A stretch of DNA of 64,000 bases from an uncultured Serinicoccus sp. (GTDB lineage Bacteria > Actinomycetota > Actinomycetes > Actinomycetales > Dermatophilaceae). The notes beneath the pieces are model-generated. The model was not told the origin of the DNA. It saw only the letters and a list, made by a program, of their open reading frames with translations, and searched no databases. The stretch covers positions 186,001 to 250,000 of the forward strand of contig NZ_CANKYH010000007.1 in the NCBI RefSeq assembly GCF_947487915.1, written 5' to 3'. A program made the position numbers and the translations under genes. How positions within the stretch are numbered: position 1 is the stretch's first letter; each line of letters opens with the position of its first letter. This document shows positions 1 to 7,077 of this stretch, one piece after another.

Positions 1-72
1 GCCAAGCTCGCCGGGGTCCCGCTCACCTGGGCCGCCCTCAACGCTGCGGCGTTGCTCGTCGACCGGCGCTGA
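1..72 (+). CDS. C-terminal end of an unidentified protein (5' truncated)
   Basis: The window opens inside a reading frame that runs 23 codons to a TGA at 70-72. The visible tail is alanine and leucine rich (GVPLTWAALNAAALLVDRR), which would fit the last membrane segment of an integral membrane protein ending in a short basic tail. Too little is present to name a family. The next gene is convergent and begins its stop codon 12 bases later. Confidence 0.5.
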   Translation, partial: AKLAGVPLTWAALNAAALLVDRR

Positions 73-83
73 CGCTCCCGGGC

Positions 84-542
84 TCAGCCCTGCGGTCGCC
101 CCGTGGCCCGGTCACGGCGGCCGGGCAGACGCCGCAGGAGCTCCTCACGGTCGCGCCACGCGCCCGTCGACCACAGGGCCCAGGCCACGAGGACGGGCTG
201 GAAGAACAGCCGGACGAGACGGGCCCGGTCGGTGTCCAGCCCGAAGCCGTCCTTGCCCTCGACGTACTGCGCGATGTTGCCGGGGAAGATGGCCACGAAG
301 AACGCCGCGGTGGCCCAGCCGACCGGCACCCTCCACCTCGGCAGCGCGACGAGGGCCGCACCGAGTCCGACCTCGGCCACTCCGGACAGCACGACCACGA
401 CGTCCGGGTCGACCGGCACCCACGAGGGCACCTGCGCCTGGAACTCCTGCCGGGCGACCGTCAGGTGCGACACCCCGGTGAAGAGCAGCGTGCCGCCGAG
501 CAGCACCCGGCCTGTCGTGCGGGCGAGACGGTGCAGGTCCAT
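84..542 (-). CDS. DoxX-family membrane protein
   Basis: Protein of 152 residues with four hydrophobic stretches (about 10-28, 44-65, 72-90, 108-128). The N-terminal pattern RVLLGGTLLFTGVSHL and the later FPGNIAQYVEG region are typical of DoxX/DoxD-like proteins, small cytoplasmic-membrane proteins whose biochemical role is mostly undefined. The ATG at 540-542 is the first good start; no strong ribosome binding site is visible. It follows the AbgT-type transporter gene by 29 bases on the same strand, so it may be the last gene of that transcript. The C-terminus is arginine rich. Family call is firm, function is not known. Confidence 0.75.
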   Translation of the reverse strand: MDLHRLARTTGRVLLGGTLLFTGVSHLTVARQEFQAQVPSWVPVDPDVVVVLSGVAEVGLGAALVALPRWRVPVGWATAAFFVAIFPGNIAQYVEGKDGFGLDTDRARLVRLFFQPVLVAWALWSTGAWRDREELLRRLPGRRDRATGRPQG

Positions 543-571
543 GCGGGCGATGGTAGGTGCTCACCCTGGGC

Positions 572-2260
572 TCAGGGCAGGAAGATCCCGTTGCCCGGCC
601 CGAGCGGCAGGTCGAAGAAGTACCAGATACCGACGAGCGTGGCCCAGGACACCCAGAACGGCACGACGAAGACGATGAGCCGGGCGATGACGGTGCCCAG
701 CCCGGCGTCCGGCTCGTAGCGGCGCAGCAGCCCCAGGATGACGATCATGTAGGGGTTCAGCGGGGTGACGATCTGCGTGGCGGAGTCACCGACCCGGAAG
801 GCGGCCTGGGTGAACGCCGGCTCCAGCCCGATGAGCGCGAACATCGGCACGAAGACCGCCGCCATGATCGTCCACATCGAGGACCCGGACACGATGAAGA
901 GGTTGAGGCAGGAGGCGAGCAGGATGAAGCCGAGCACCGCCGGGAAACCGGTGAGACCGCTGGCCTCGAGCCCGGCCGCCCCGTTGACCGCGATCCACGC
1001 CCCGATCCCGGTCCAGTTGAACAGCGCGATGAACTGCCCCAGCACGAAGGCCAGGATGAGGAAGCTCATCATGTCCTTCACCGCCGAGCTCATCATCCGC
1101 ACGACGTCGCTCATGCCCGACACGGTGCCGACGACGCGCCCGTAGACCACGCCCATGGTCATGAAGTAGGCGAAGACCAGGAACACGATCGAGTCGAGCA
1201 GCGGGGAGCTCGGCAGGAAACCGCCCTCCTCGTTGCGCCACGGTGAGGCCGGCACCAGCAGCGCCGCCAGCACGACCACGGTGAGCACCCCGGCCGCTGC
1301 CAGGGACCACCACAGCCCCCGCGTCTCGACGGCCGACAGCTCGGGGTCCACGGTGTCGCCGGAGGTGTCGGCGTCGTTCGGCGCCTCGACGTCGACCGCC
1401 TGGTCACCCCGGGCGGAGCGGCCCTGGCCGTCCTCGTCCTGCGAGGCCTGCGCAGAGCCGGCCCCGCCCCGCTCCCCGGCCGCGGCCTCCTCACCGGCGT
1501 CGACCTGCGCGGTCGGCACGTCCTGCTTGACCATCCGTGGCTCGAGGATCCGGTCGATGATGAAGCCGCACACCATGCCCAGCAGCAGGGCCGCGACGAC
1601 GTTGAAGTAGTAGTTGGAGACGGGGTTGACCGGCGTGGTCTCGATCCCCGGCAGCGACTCCATCACCCCCGTCGTGATGCCGGCGAAGAGCGCGTCCAGC
1701 GACGTGGGCACCAGCGCGGTCGAGTAGCCGGCGCCCACCGCGGCGAAGCCGCCGAGCAGCCCGGCGACCGGGTGCCGCCCCGCCGCCTTGAAGACCAGCG
1801 CGGCCAGCGGCGGGATGATGATGAAGGCCGAGTCGGCCATGACGGAGCCGGTCACGCCGACGATGCCGACGACATACGGCAGCATCCACCGCGGCGCCGA
1901 GCCGAAGGACTTGCGCACCACCGCCGCGAGCATGCCGGTCTTCTCGGCCACGCCGACGGCCAGCAGGATGGTGAGCACCGTCTGCAGCGGGGGGAAGCCG
2001 ATGAAGTTCGGCCCGAGGTTGCTGGTGAACCACGCCAGCCCCTCACCGGTGAACAACCCGCGGATCTCGATCGGCCCGTCCTCGGTGCCGGGCACCGTGA
2101 CCGCGACGTCGGCGAGCGCCATCCCGGTCGAGACGACGCCCGTGATGAGCAGCAGGACGAGGAAGAGGGTGAACGGCTCGGGGAGCTTGTTGCCCCACCG
2201 CTCGATGGTGGTGAGGAGCCGGTCGCCGATGCCTCGGCGCTCCTGCGTGGCAGTGGTCAT
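572..2260 (-). CDS. AbgT-family transporter (p-aminobenzoyl-glutamate type)
   Basis: Protein of 562 residues with about twelve hydrophobic segments, matching the AbgT family (known members import p-aminobenzoyl-glutamate or export sulfonamides). Conserved family stretches are visible: GNKLPEPFTLF near residue 22, GSVMADSAFIIIPPL near 138, and VGDSATQIVTPLNPY close to the C-terminus. The ATG at 2258-2260 is preceded by GGAGGG at good spacing, which rejects the longer upstream reading. Residues about 248-312 form a hydrophilic Asp/Glu/Gly-rich linker between transmembrane blocks, longer than usual for the family. It lies 74 bases downstream of an M20 amidohydrolase, the same pairing as abgB-abgT, so import followed by amide cleavage is the likely joint role. 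Confidence 0.85.
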   Translation of the reverse strand: MTTATQERRGIGDRLLTTIERWGNKLPEPFTLFLVLLLITGVVSTGMALADVAVTVPGTEDGPIEIRGLFTGEGLAWFTSNLGPNFIGFPPLQTVLTILLAVGVAEKTGMLAAVVRKSFGSAPRWMLPYVVGIVGVTGSVMADSAFIIIPPLAALVFKAAGRHPVAGLLGGFAAVGAGYSTALVPTSLDALFAGITTGVMESLPGIETTPVNPVSNYYFNVVAALLLGMVCGFIIDRILEPRMVKQDVPTAQVDAGEEAAAGERGGAGSAQASQDEDGQGRSARGDQAVDVEAPNDADTSGDTVDPELSAVETRGLWWSLAAAGVLTVVVLAALLVPASPWRNEEGGFLPSSPLLDSIVFLVFAYFMTMGVVYGRVVGTVSGMSDVVRMMSSAVKDMMSFLILAFVLGQFIALFNWTGIGAWIAVNGAAGLEASGLTGFPAVLGFILLASCLNLFIVSGSSMWTIMAAVFVPMFALIGLEPAFTQAAFRVGDSATQIVTPLNPYMIVILGLLRRYEPDAGLGTVIARLIVFVVPFWVSWATLVGIWYFFDLPLGPGNGIFLP

Positions 2261-2293
2261 GGCGTCCCTCCGGTATGTCGTGGGGCCGGGCGG

Positions 2294-2341
2294 CGGGCGC
2301 CGCTCAGTCGGGGTGGTGCCCGGGCGGGCGCCGCTCAGTCG
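2294..2341. repeat. Pair of 17-bp direct repeats around the M20 stop codon
   Basis: The sequence CGGGCGCCGCTCAGTCG occurs at 2294-2310 and again at 2325-2341. The second copy contains the stop codon of the M20 gene and the first lies just downstream of it in the gap before the transporter gene. This looks like a small local duplication of the gene end. It has no obvious function. Confidence 0.7.
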
Positions 2342-3684
2342 AAGTAGGTGGCGGGGTCGAGGGCTCCGCCGGCGGCCTCGAACTCCTCGCGCGTCGCGCG
2401 CGCCAGCTCGTCGTCGGCGAGGAAGTCCCACGCGGTGTGGGCCAGCCCGACCGCCCCGTCGACCGCGGCCCGCTCGGCCGCCTCGGTGGCCGCGGCCGCG
2501 GCGAACTCCTCGGTGTGCAGCGCGGCGTCCGGACCGGCGATGGCGATCATCGGGTGGATGCCGGGCACCCGGACGCTGACGTTGCCGAAGTCGGTGGACC
2601 CGGCGAGCACGTCGGGCACGGTCCCCGCGGGCAGCACCTGCCGGCCGCGCTCCCCCAGGCTGCGCACCCAGCGCCCGCCCAGGGCCGCGTTGCCGCGGAT
2701 GGGCAGCGAGGGCGGGTAGTGGTCCCACTCCAGCTCGACCGAGGTGTCGGTCATGGTCGCGGCGCCCTGCATGACCCGCTCGACCCGCCCGGACAGGTCG
2801 ACGAGCGTCCGGGGGTAGGCGGAGCGCACGTAGAGCTGCAGGGTCGCCGAGCCGGTGATGATCGAGGGGCGCGTGCCCCCCTCGGTGATGACCGCGTGCA
2901 CCCGGTCCGAGGGCGGCATCTGCTGCCGCAGCAGCCCGATCCCCTGGTAGGCGAGCGCGGCCGCGTCGAGGGCGTTGCGGCCCTGGAACGGCTGGGCGGA
3001 GGCGTGCGCGGGGTGACCGGTGAAGGTGGCGCGCAGCAGCCTTCGGCCCAGGAAGAGGGTGTCGACCACGTCGTAGCCGAACGGGTGCGTCATACAGGCG
3101 GCGTCCAGGCCCTCCCAGGCGCCGCCGCGGGCCATGACCTCCTTGCCGGTGTGCCCCTCCTCGGCCGGGGTGCCGAGGAAGACGACCCGGCCCTGCACGT
3201 CGCTGCCGCCCTCGGCGATGAGCCGCGCCAGCGCGACGAACGCCCCGACCCCGGTGGCGGCGATGACATTGTGGCCGCAGGCGTGGCCGATGCCGGGGAG
3301 CGCGTCGTACTCGCTCAGGACCGCCACCGTTCGGTGCCGGTCGGGGTCGAAGCCGGGCGTGGCGACCTCGGCGCGCAGCGCGGTCTCGACGCCGTGGGCC
3401 CCGACCTCGACCGGTATGCCGGTGCGCCGGGTGACGAGGTCGGCGAGCAGGGCGGCCGAGCGGTGCTCCTCGTAGGCCAGCTCGGGGTCGGCGTGCAGCT
3501 GCCGCACCACCCCCACCAGGTCCTCGGTGCCTTCCTCGACCAGGGCGCTCAGCCGCTCGAGATCCTCCTGCGGCGCCCCGGCGAAGGGGCTGTCGGGCGG
3601 GTCGGCCGCGGCGAAGGTCGCGCGGGTCTGCCGCTCGAGCTCGTCGAGGAAGGCGGTCGAGATGGGGGGTGTGTCGGGCTGCAT
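2335..3684 (-). CDS. M20 family amidohydrolase (AbgB-like)
   Basis: Protein of 449 residues in the M20 metallopeptidase/amidohydrolase family. The metal-site motif GHACGHN is at 133-139, followed by the catalytic TPAEEG at about 172-177, and further ligand histidines lie in ATFTGHPAHAS. No signal peptide, so cytoplasmic. The family hydrolyses N-acyl or aminobenzoyl amino acids; with an AbgT transporter next on the same strand, cleavage of p-aminobenzoyl-glutamate or another aroyl/acyl amino acid is the best guess. The ATG at 3682-3684 was chosen because the longer reading from 3813 adds a low-complexity Arg/Pro extension overlapping the upstream regulatory region. Shine-Dalgarno is weak, so translation may be nearly leaderless. 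Confidence 0.85.
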   Translation of the reverse strand: MQPDTPPISTAFLDELERQTRATFAAADPPDSPFAGAPQEDLERLSALVEEGTEDLVGVVRQLHADPELAYEEHRSAALLADLVTRRTGIPVEVGAHGVETALRAEVATPGFDPDRHRTVAVLSEYDALPGIGHACGHNVIAATGVGAFVALARLIAEGGSDVQGRVVFLGTPAEEGHTGKEVMARGGAWEGLDAACMTHPFGYDVVDTLFLGRRLLRATFTGHPAHASAQPFQGRNALDAAALAYQGIGLLRQQMPPSDRVHAVITEGGTRPSIITGSATLQLYVRSAYPRTLVDLSGRVERVMQGAATMTDTSVELEWDHYPPSLPIRGNAALGGRWVRSLGERGRQVLPAGTVPDVLAGSTDFGNVSVRVPGIHPMIAIAGPDAALHTEEFAAAAATEAAERAAVDGAVGLAHTAWDFLADDELARATREEFEAAGGALDPATYFD

Positions 3685-3704
3685 CTGCAGCAGACTACTC
3701 AGGT

Positions 3705-3718
3705 TGAAAGCGCTGTCG
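3705..3718. promoter_or_regulatory. LacI-type (cre-like) operator candidate
   Basis: TGAAAGCGCTGTCG matches 13 of 14 positions of the general LacI-family/cre consensus TGWAANCGNTNWCA. It lies 21 bases upstream of the M20 start, in the gap between that gene and the divergent DUF421 gene. Binding by a LacI-family repressor is inferred. The regulator is not encoded next to it. Confidence 0.45.
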
Positions 3719-3818
3719 AGGCGGACGACAGCGGCAGACGCGTCGGCTCCGCCTGCCCGCCGCGCCACCGCCCCCCACACTGGGGACCGTCCCCGTCGCC
3801 GAGGAGAGGTCATCGACC

Positions 3819-4364
3819 GTGTGGTTCGACTCGTGGTCCGCCGTCCTGAGGATCGTGCTCGTGGGTGCCGCGTCCTACGTCGCGCTGGTGGTGCTGCTGA
3901 GGCTCGGGGGCAAGCGCATCCTGGCCAAGCTCAGCGCCTTCGACCTCGTGGTCACCGTGGCCCTCGGATCCATGCTCGCGAGCGCGGTGCTGAGCAAGGA
4001 CGTGCGCTACGTCGACGCGCTCACCGGCATGGCCCTGCTCATCCTCGCTCAGCTGCTCGTCTCCCTCGTGACCAGCCGGCTGCCCGGCGGACGCTCCTTC
4101 GTCAACGCCGAACCGAGCCTGGTGGTCGTCCACGGCCGGCTCCTGGACGACCAGCTCTCCCGGGTGCGGCTCACCCGCGACGAGGTGATGCAGGCCATCC
4201 GCTCCAGCGGCCACGGCGGCCTGGACGCTGTCGGCGCCGTGGTGTTGGAGCCGGACGGCACCCTGAGCGTCGTCGCGGGCTCCACGGTCGGTGACGGGCA
4301 GGCGCTGGCTGCCGTGCCCGGCTGGAGGCCCCTCACCTGCGACGACACCGGCGACAGCACGTGA
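3819..4364 (+). CDS. DUF421/YetF-family membrane protein
   Basis: Protein of 181 residues. Three N-terminal hydrophobic segments (about 9-27, 44-58, 68-84) precede a soluble domain carrying the family pattern GKRILAKLSAFDLVVTVALGS and a C-terminal half with LDAVGAVVLEPDGTLSVV. This is the YetF/YcaP (DUF421) architecture. The function is not established; in Bacillus such proteins are linked to spores and membranes. The GTG at 3819 follows GAGGAG at 3801-3806. It is divergent from the M20 gene, with 134 bases between them. A Crp-like site overlaps its stop codon but points to the next gene. Confidence 0.8.
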   Translation: MWFDSWSAVLRIVLVGAASYVALVVLLRLGGKRILAKLSAFDLVVTVALGSMLASAVLSKDVRYVDALTGMALLILAQLLVSLVTSRLPGGRSFVNAEPSLVVVHGRLLDDQLSRVRLTRDEVMQAIRSSGHGGLDAVGAVVLEPDGTLSVVAGSTVGDGQALAAVPGWRPLTCDDTGDST

Positions 4365-4375
4365 CACAGATCACA
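4360..4375. promoter_or_regulatory. Crp/GlxR-type binding site candidate
   Basis: CGTGACACAGATCACA matches 15 of 16 positions of the CRP/GlxR consensus TGTGA-N6-TCACA. It overlaps the stop codon of the DUF421 gene and lies 122 bases before the start of the secreted protein at 4498, a plausible place for activating that gene and the coupled sortase-like gene. Family knowledge: actinobacterial GlxR/Crp proteins recognise this palindrome. Confidence 0.5.
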
Positions 4376-4497
4376 AGGACGCCAGGTCTCGCTCTCTGTC
4401 CAGGGGCCCTCGGGTGACCTAGCATTCCGTCCACCGGGGCGTCGCTCCGACCCGCCCCCCACCGGCGCGGCAGCACGCACAGACCCCGGAGAAGCAC

Positions 4498-5502
4498 ATG
4501 TCCCTACCCCGCCTCACCCTGCGCCCTCCCGTCCACCTCCTCACCGTCCTGCTCGCCACGCTCGCTCTCGTCCTGGCATCGCTCCTCGTCGTCCCGGCCG
4601 CCTCGGCCCTGGAGGATGACGCCGCGCAGACCTCTCAGCCCGCCCCCATCGAGGACGAGGGAACCCAGACCCCCACCGACGAGCGGACCCCCGAGGACGC
4701 GGTGGTCCAGGCGCTGCCGGCCGAGGACTTCGCCGTCGAGTACGTCGGCCCGGAGTGCTGGGACAGCTCGTACAACGTCTACGTGGAGTACGCCGGGGAC
4801 GACACCGACCTGCGCCTCGTGCTGCAGGAGGAGGTGGACGGAAGCTGGGTCACGATCGAGACCGAGCGGTTCTACGACGGATCGGCAGGCATCTACAGCG
4901 ACTGGCTGGAGGAGGGCGAGGTCGCGACCTTCCAGGTGCTGGTCTACGACCGCACCGCCCCCGAGGAGCAGACCCTGCTGCACGGCCCGCTCGCCGTCAC
5001 CGGCGTCTCGACCGAGGACTGCGAGGACGACTTCTTCGGCGCCCTCCCGGAGGAGGAGTGGACCCTGGCCGAGGCCGGGTGCGGGTCGGTGACCTTCACC
5101 AGCCGCGCGGACGAGGAGGTCGCCGTCATCTACGGGGACCCCGACGCCGAGGACTTCGAGGACTACTTCTTCCTCGACCCCGGGGCGTCCGCCACGATCG
5201 AGACCTCTGGTGAGCTCGTCTACTGGGTGAGCGCGACCGGCCTGGACGAGAACCTCGAGTTCTTCGGCGACGTCCTCCTCGCGGGCGAGGGTGAGGTGGA
5301 GGTCGAGCAGGACTGCGCCCCGGAGCCCGGCGAGCCCACGACCCCCGGGCAGCCGGCGCCCGGCCAGCCGGGCGACGGGGGCCACCAGATCCCCGGCACG
5401 GTCCAGACCGACGGTGGTGCCGACCCGCTGGCCATGAGCCTGGGTCTGGGCCTCGCCCTGCTCTCCCTGGCCGGGCTCGGCCTCGCGCACCGCGGCGCGT
5501 GA
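4498..5502 (+). CDS. Secreted acidic protein with C-terminal membrane anchor, candidate sortase substrate
   Basis: Protein of 334 residues. It has a clear Sec signal peptide (hydrophobic about 14-36, cleavage near ASALED), an acidic middle with two beta-rich segments each opening with a cysteine (ECWDSSYNVYVEY and GCGSVTFTSRADEE), a Pro/Gly-rich spacer after residue 280, then a hydrophobic helix (about 311-328) and a short HRGA tail. That layout is that of a wall-anchored protein, but there is no LPXTG box; the closest candidate is the IPGTVQTDGG stretch before the helix. GGAG precedes the ATG. The next gene, sortase-like, starts inside its stop codon (GTGA), which makes a dedicated enzyme-substrate pair likely. 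Biological role unknown. Confidence 0.75.
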   Translation: MSLPRLTLRPPVHLLTVLLATLALVLASLLVVPAASALEDDAAQTSQPAPIEDEGTQTPTDERTPEDAVVQALPAEDFAVEYVGPECWDSSYNVYVEYAGDDTDLRLVLQEEVDGSWVTIETERFYDGSAGIYSDWLEEGEVATFQVLVYDRTAPEEQTLLHGPLAVTGVSTEDCEDDFFGALPEEEWTLAEAGCGSVTFTSRADEEVAVIYGDPDAEDFEDYFFLDPGASATIETSGELVYWVSATGLDENLEFFGDVLLAGEGEVEVEQDCAPEPGEPTTPGQPAPGQPGDGGHQIPGTVQTDGGADPLAMSLGLGLALLSLAGLGLAHRGA

Positions 5503-6305
5503 CCAGGACGGGTCACCGCCGCCGGCCCGCGCGCCGGGCCGTCACCCTGGCGCTGCTGTCGCTGGTGCTGGTCGGCGCCCTGGTGGCCTTCTGGGGGTGG
5601 CGGGGTGCCCCGACGGCCGCCGGGCCGGACACGGCAGCTCCGACGAGCGCCCCGCCGTCCGCCGTCACCTCCGCGCCGAGCGTCGCGGAGGTGACCGGCC
5701 CGGCACGGGCAGCACCGGAACCGGACGTCGCGGCCCGGACGTCGACGCCGGAGGCCACCGCGGCCCCGGCGACCGCGACACCCACCCCGGCACCGGCGGA
5801 GATGACGGCCGACCCGCAGGAAGGACCCGTCCACGTGACCATCACGCGGGGCGAGATGGTGCTCGTGGACGCGCCCGTGGGGCTCACCCAGCTCAACGAC
5901 CGGGATGAGCTGAACCCGCCCCCGGGGGTGGTGGGCTGGTACGGCCCGCCCCAGTGGTCCACCGTGCCCGGCGACCTGTCGACCTACCCCGGGGTGCTGG
6001 CGGGGCATACCAGCTATGACGGGGTCCGCGACGTCTTCCACCGCCTCGGCGAGGTCCGGGCCGGCGACGTCGTCGTCATCCGCTACGCGGACGGCCAGGA
6101 GGCGAGCTTCGACGTCGACGCGGACGCGCTCTCGGTACCCAAGAACGAGGTGACCGAGAAGGCCGGCACCGACTACGCCTGGGTCTGGAGCCTGGACGAG
6201 CCGGGTCGCACGGTCTCGCTGTTCTCCTGCGACCTGGCGCAGGGTCTGGACGTCACCGGGCACAGCCTCAACAACTGGGTGGTCCAGGCCACCCGGACGA
6301 CCTGA
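5499..6305 (+). CDS. Class E/F sortase-like protein lacking the catalytic arginine
   Basis: Protein of 268 residues: an N-terminal membrane anchor (about 14-34), a long Ala/Pro/Thr-rich stalk to about residue 105, then a sortase domain. The active-site histidine is in LAGHTSYDG and the cysteine in VSLFSCD. In class F sortases the cysteine is followed by a GHYRDNVVV-like strand that carries the catalytic arginine. Here the matching strand is TGHSLNNWVVQA, with leucine in the arginine position, and the only arginine after the cysteine is in the final ATRTT. It may use another residue or have lost transpeptidase activity. The GTG start overlaps the stop of the preceding candidate substrate gene. 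Confidence 0.75.
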   Translation: MTRTGHRRRPARRAVTLALLSLVLVGALVAFWGWRGAPTAAGPDTAAPTSAPPSAVTSAPSVAEVTGPARAAPEPDVAARTSTPEATAAPATATPTPAPAEMTADPQEGPVHVTITRGEMVLVDAPVGLTQLNDRDELNPPPGVVGWYGPPQWSTVPGDLSTYPGVLAGHTSYDGVRDVFHRLGEVRAGDVVVIRYADGQEASFDVDADALSVPKNEVTEKAGTDYAWVWSLDEPGRTVSLFSCDLAQGLDVTGHSLNNWVVQATRTT

Positions 6306-6330
6306 TCGCCGAGCCGAGCGGGCCCGGCGA
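6306..6330. terminator. Hairpin terminator candidate between convergent genes
   Basis: TCGCCG at 6306-6311 pairs with CGGCGA at 6325-6330 around a 13-base GC-rich loop. It sits directly after the sortase-like stop codon and before the convergent gene ending at 6337. No U-tract follows, as is common in GC-rich actinobacteria. Confidence 0.4.
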
Positions 6331-6336
6331 GATGCC

Positions 6337-7077
6337 CTAGGCCGGGGGCGGGGCCAGGAGCATGTCGTGCAGGTCGTCCGCCCCGTCGCTCCCGAGCCTG
6401 CGGCAGGCGTCGACGACGGCGCTGATGGTGACCTTGCCCTGCGCGACCAACCTCCCGTCCGCCTCCGGTCCGCTGTCCTGCGACTCGATCACGTCGAAGA
6501 GCACCTGCGGCTCGGGCGCGGACACCGAGAGCGGGGTGAACCTCGCGTAGGGCGCGAGCACCCGCTCCCACACCGCGGCCCGCGCGAGCGCGTCCGCGTC
6601 CGGGTCCGGGGCCGTGTCCACCGGGTATGCCTCGACGCCGTCCATGTCGGCGAAGGCGGCCTGCAGGACCTCCCGCTGGGTGCCGAAGAGCACGTAGGTC
6701 CAGGGGCCGGTCGGGTCCTCCGGGTCGTCCATGAACTGCGCGCGGCACCTCAGGTCCAGCGCCGGGGAGAGCGGGCGCGCCGCCGGGAGGGCCAGGACGC
6801 CGTGGGCCACGTCGATGAACTCGGCCGCCTGGGCGATGACGCTGTTGCGGTGCATCGAGCTCAGCGGCAGGTCCGCCCGGGAGACCTGGTCGTGCGAGAG
6901 CCGCCCGTAGACGCCGTCCGGGTCACCGGTGGCGACCACCTCGTGACAGACGGTCGCCAGCGTGGAGACCACCTCGGCCCGCCAGAGCGGCCACCCCAGG
7001 AGCTCCAGCCGTCGCGTCACGTGCGGGAGGGAGATGCTGCTCGAGAGCCGATAGCCGCGCGGTTGGCTGTAGGGCAT
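6337..7077 (-). CDS. Unknown protein, last gene of the glycan operon
   Basis: Protein of 246 residues, not recognised. There is no signal peptide or membrane segment. The sequence looks globular, with an alpha-helical N-terminal half (RRLELLGWPLWRAEVVSTLATVCHEVV) and a mixed C-terminal half ending in APPPA. Its ATG (7075-7077) shares one base with the stop codon of the upstream secreted-protein gene (TGATG), so it belongs to the same transcript as the PIG-L, ATP-grasp, PHP and glycosyltransferase genes. A cytoplasmic accessory or regulatory role in that pathway is inference only. Confidence 0.6.
   Translation of the reverse strand: MPYSQPRGYRLSSSISLPHVTRRLELLGWPLWRAEVVSTLATVCHEVVATGDPDGVYGRLSHDQVSRADLPLSSMHRNSVIAQAAEFIDVAHGVLALPAARPLSPALDLRCRAQFMDDPEDPTGPWTYVLFGTQREVLQAAFADMDGVEAYPVDTAPDPDADALARAAVWERVLAPYARFTPLSVSAPEPQVLFDVIESQDSGPEADGRLVAQGKVTISAVVDACRRLGSDGADDLHDMLLAPPPA

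Noticed and set aside
2275-3849. A 524-codon plus-strand open frame over the M20 gene
   Set aside because: Low-complexity Gly/Arg/Val translation without motifs; the opposite strand codes a complete M20 enzyme.
5340-5460. LPXTG sorting signal in the secreted protein
   Set aside because: No LPXTG or close variant is present before the last hydrophobic segment; only a tentative IPGTVQTDGG remains.
4504-5490. A 328-codon open frame on the minus strand
   Set aside because: It lies fully inside the secreted-protein gene, has no family signature, and such antisense frames are normal at this base composition. The plus-strand product has a signal peptide, beta domains and membrane anchor.
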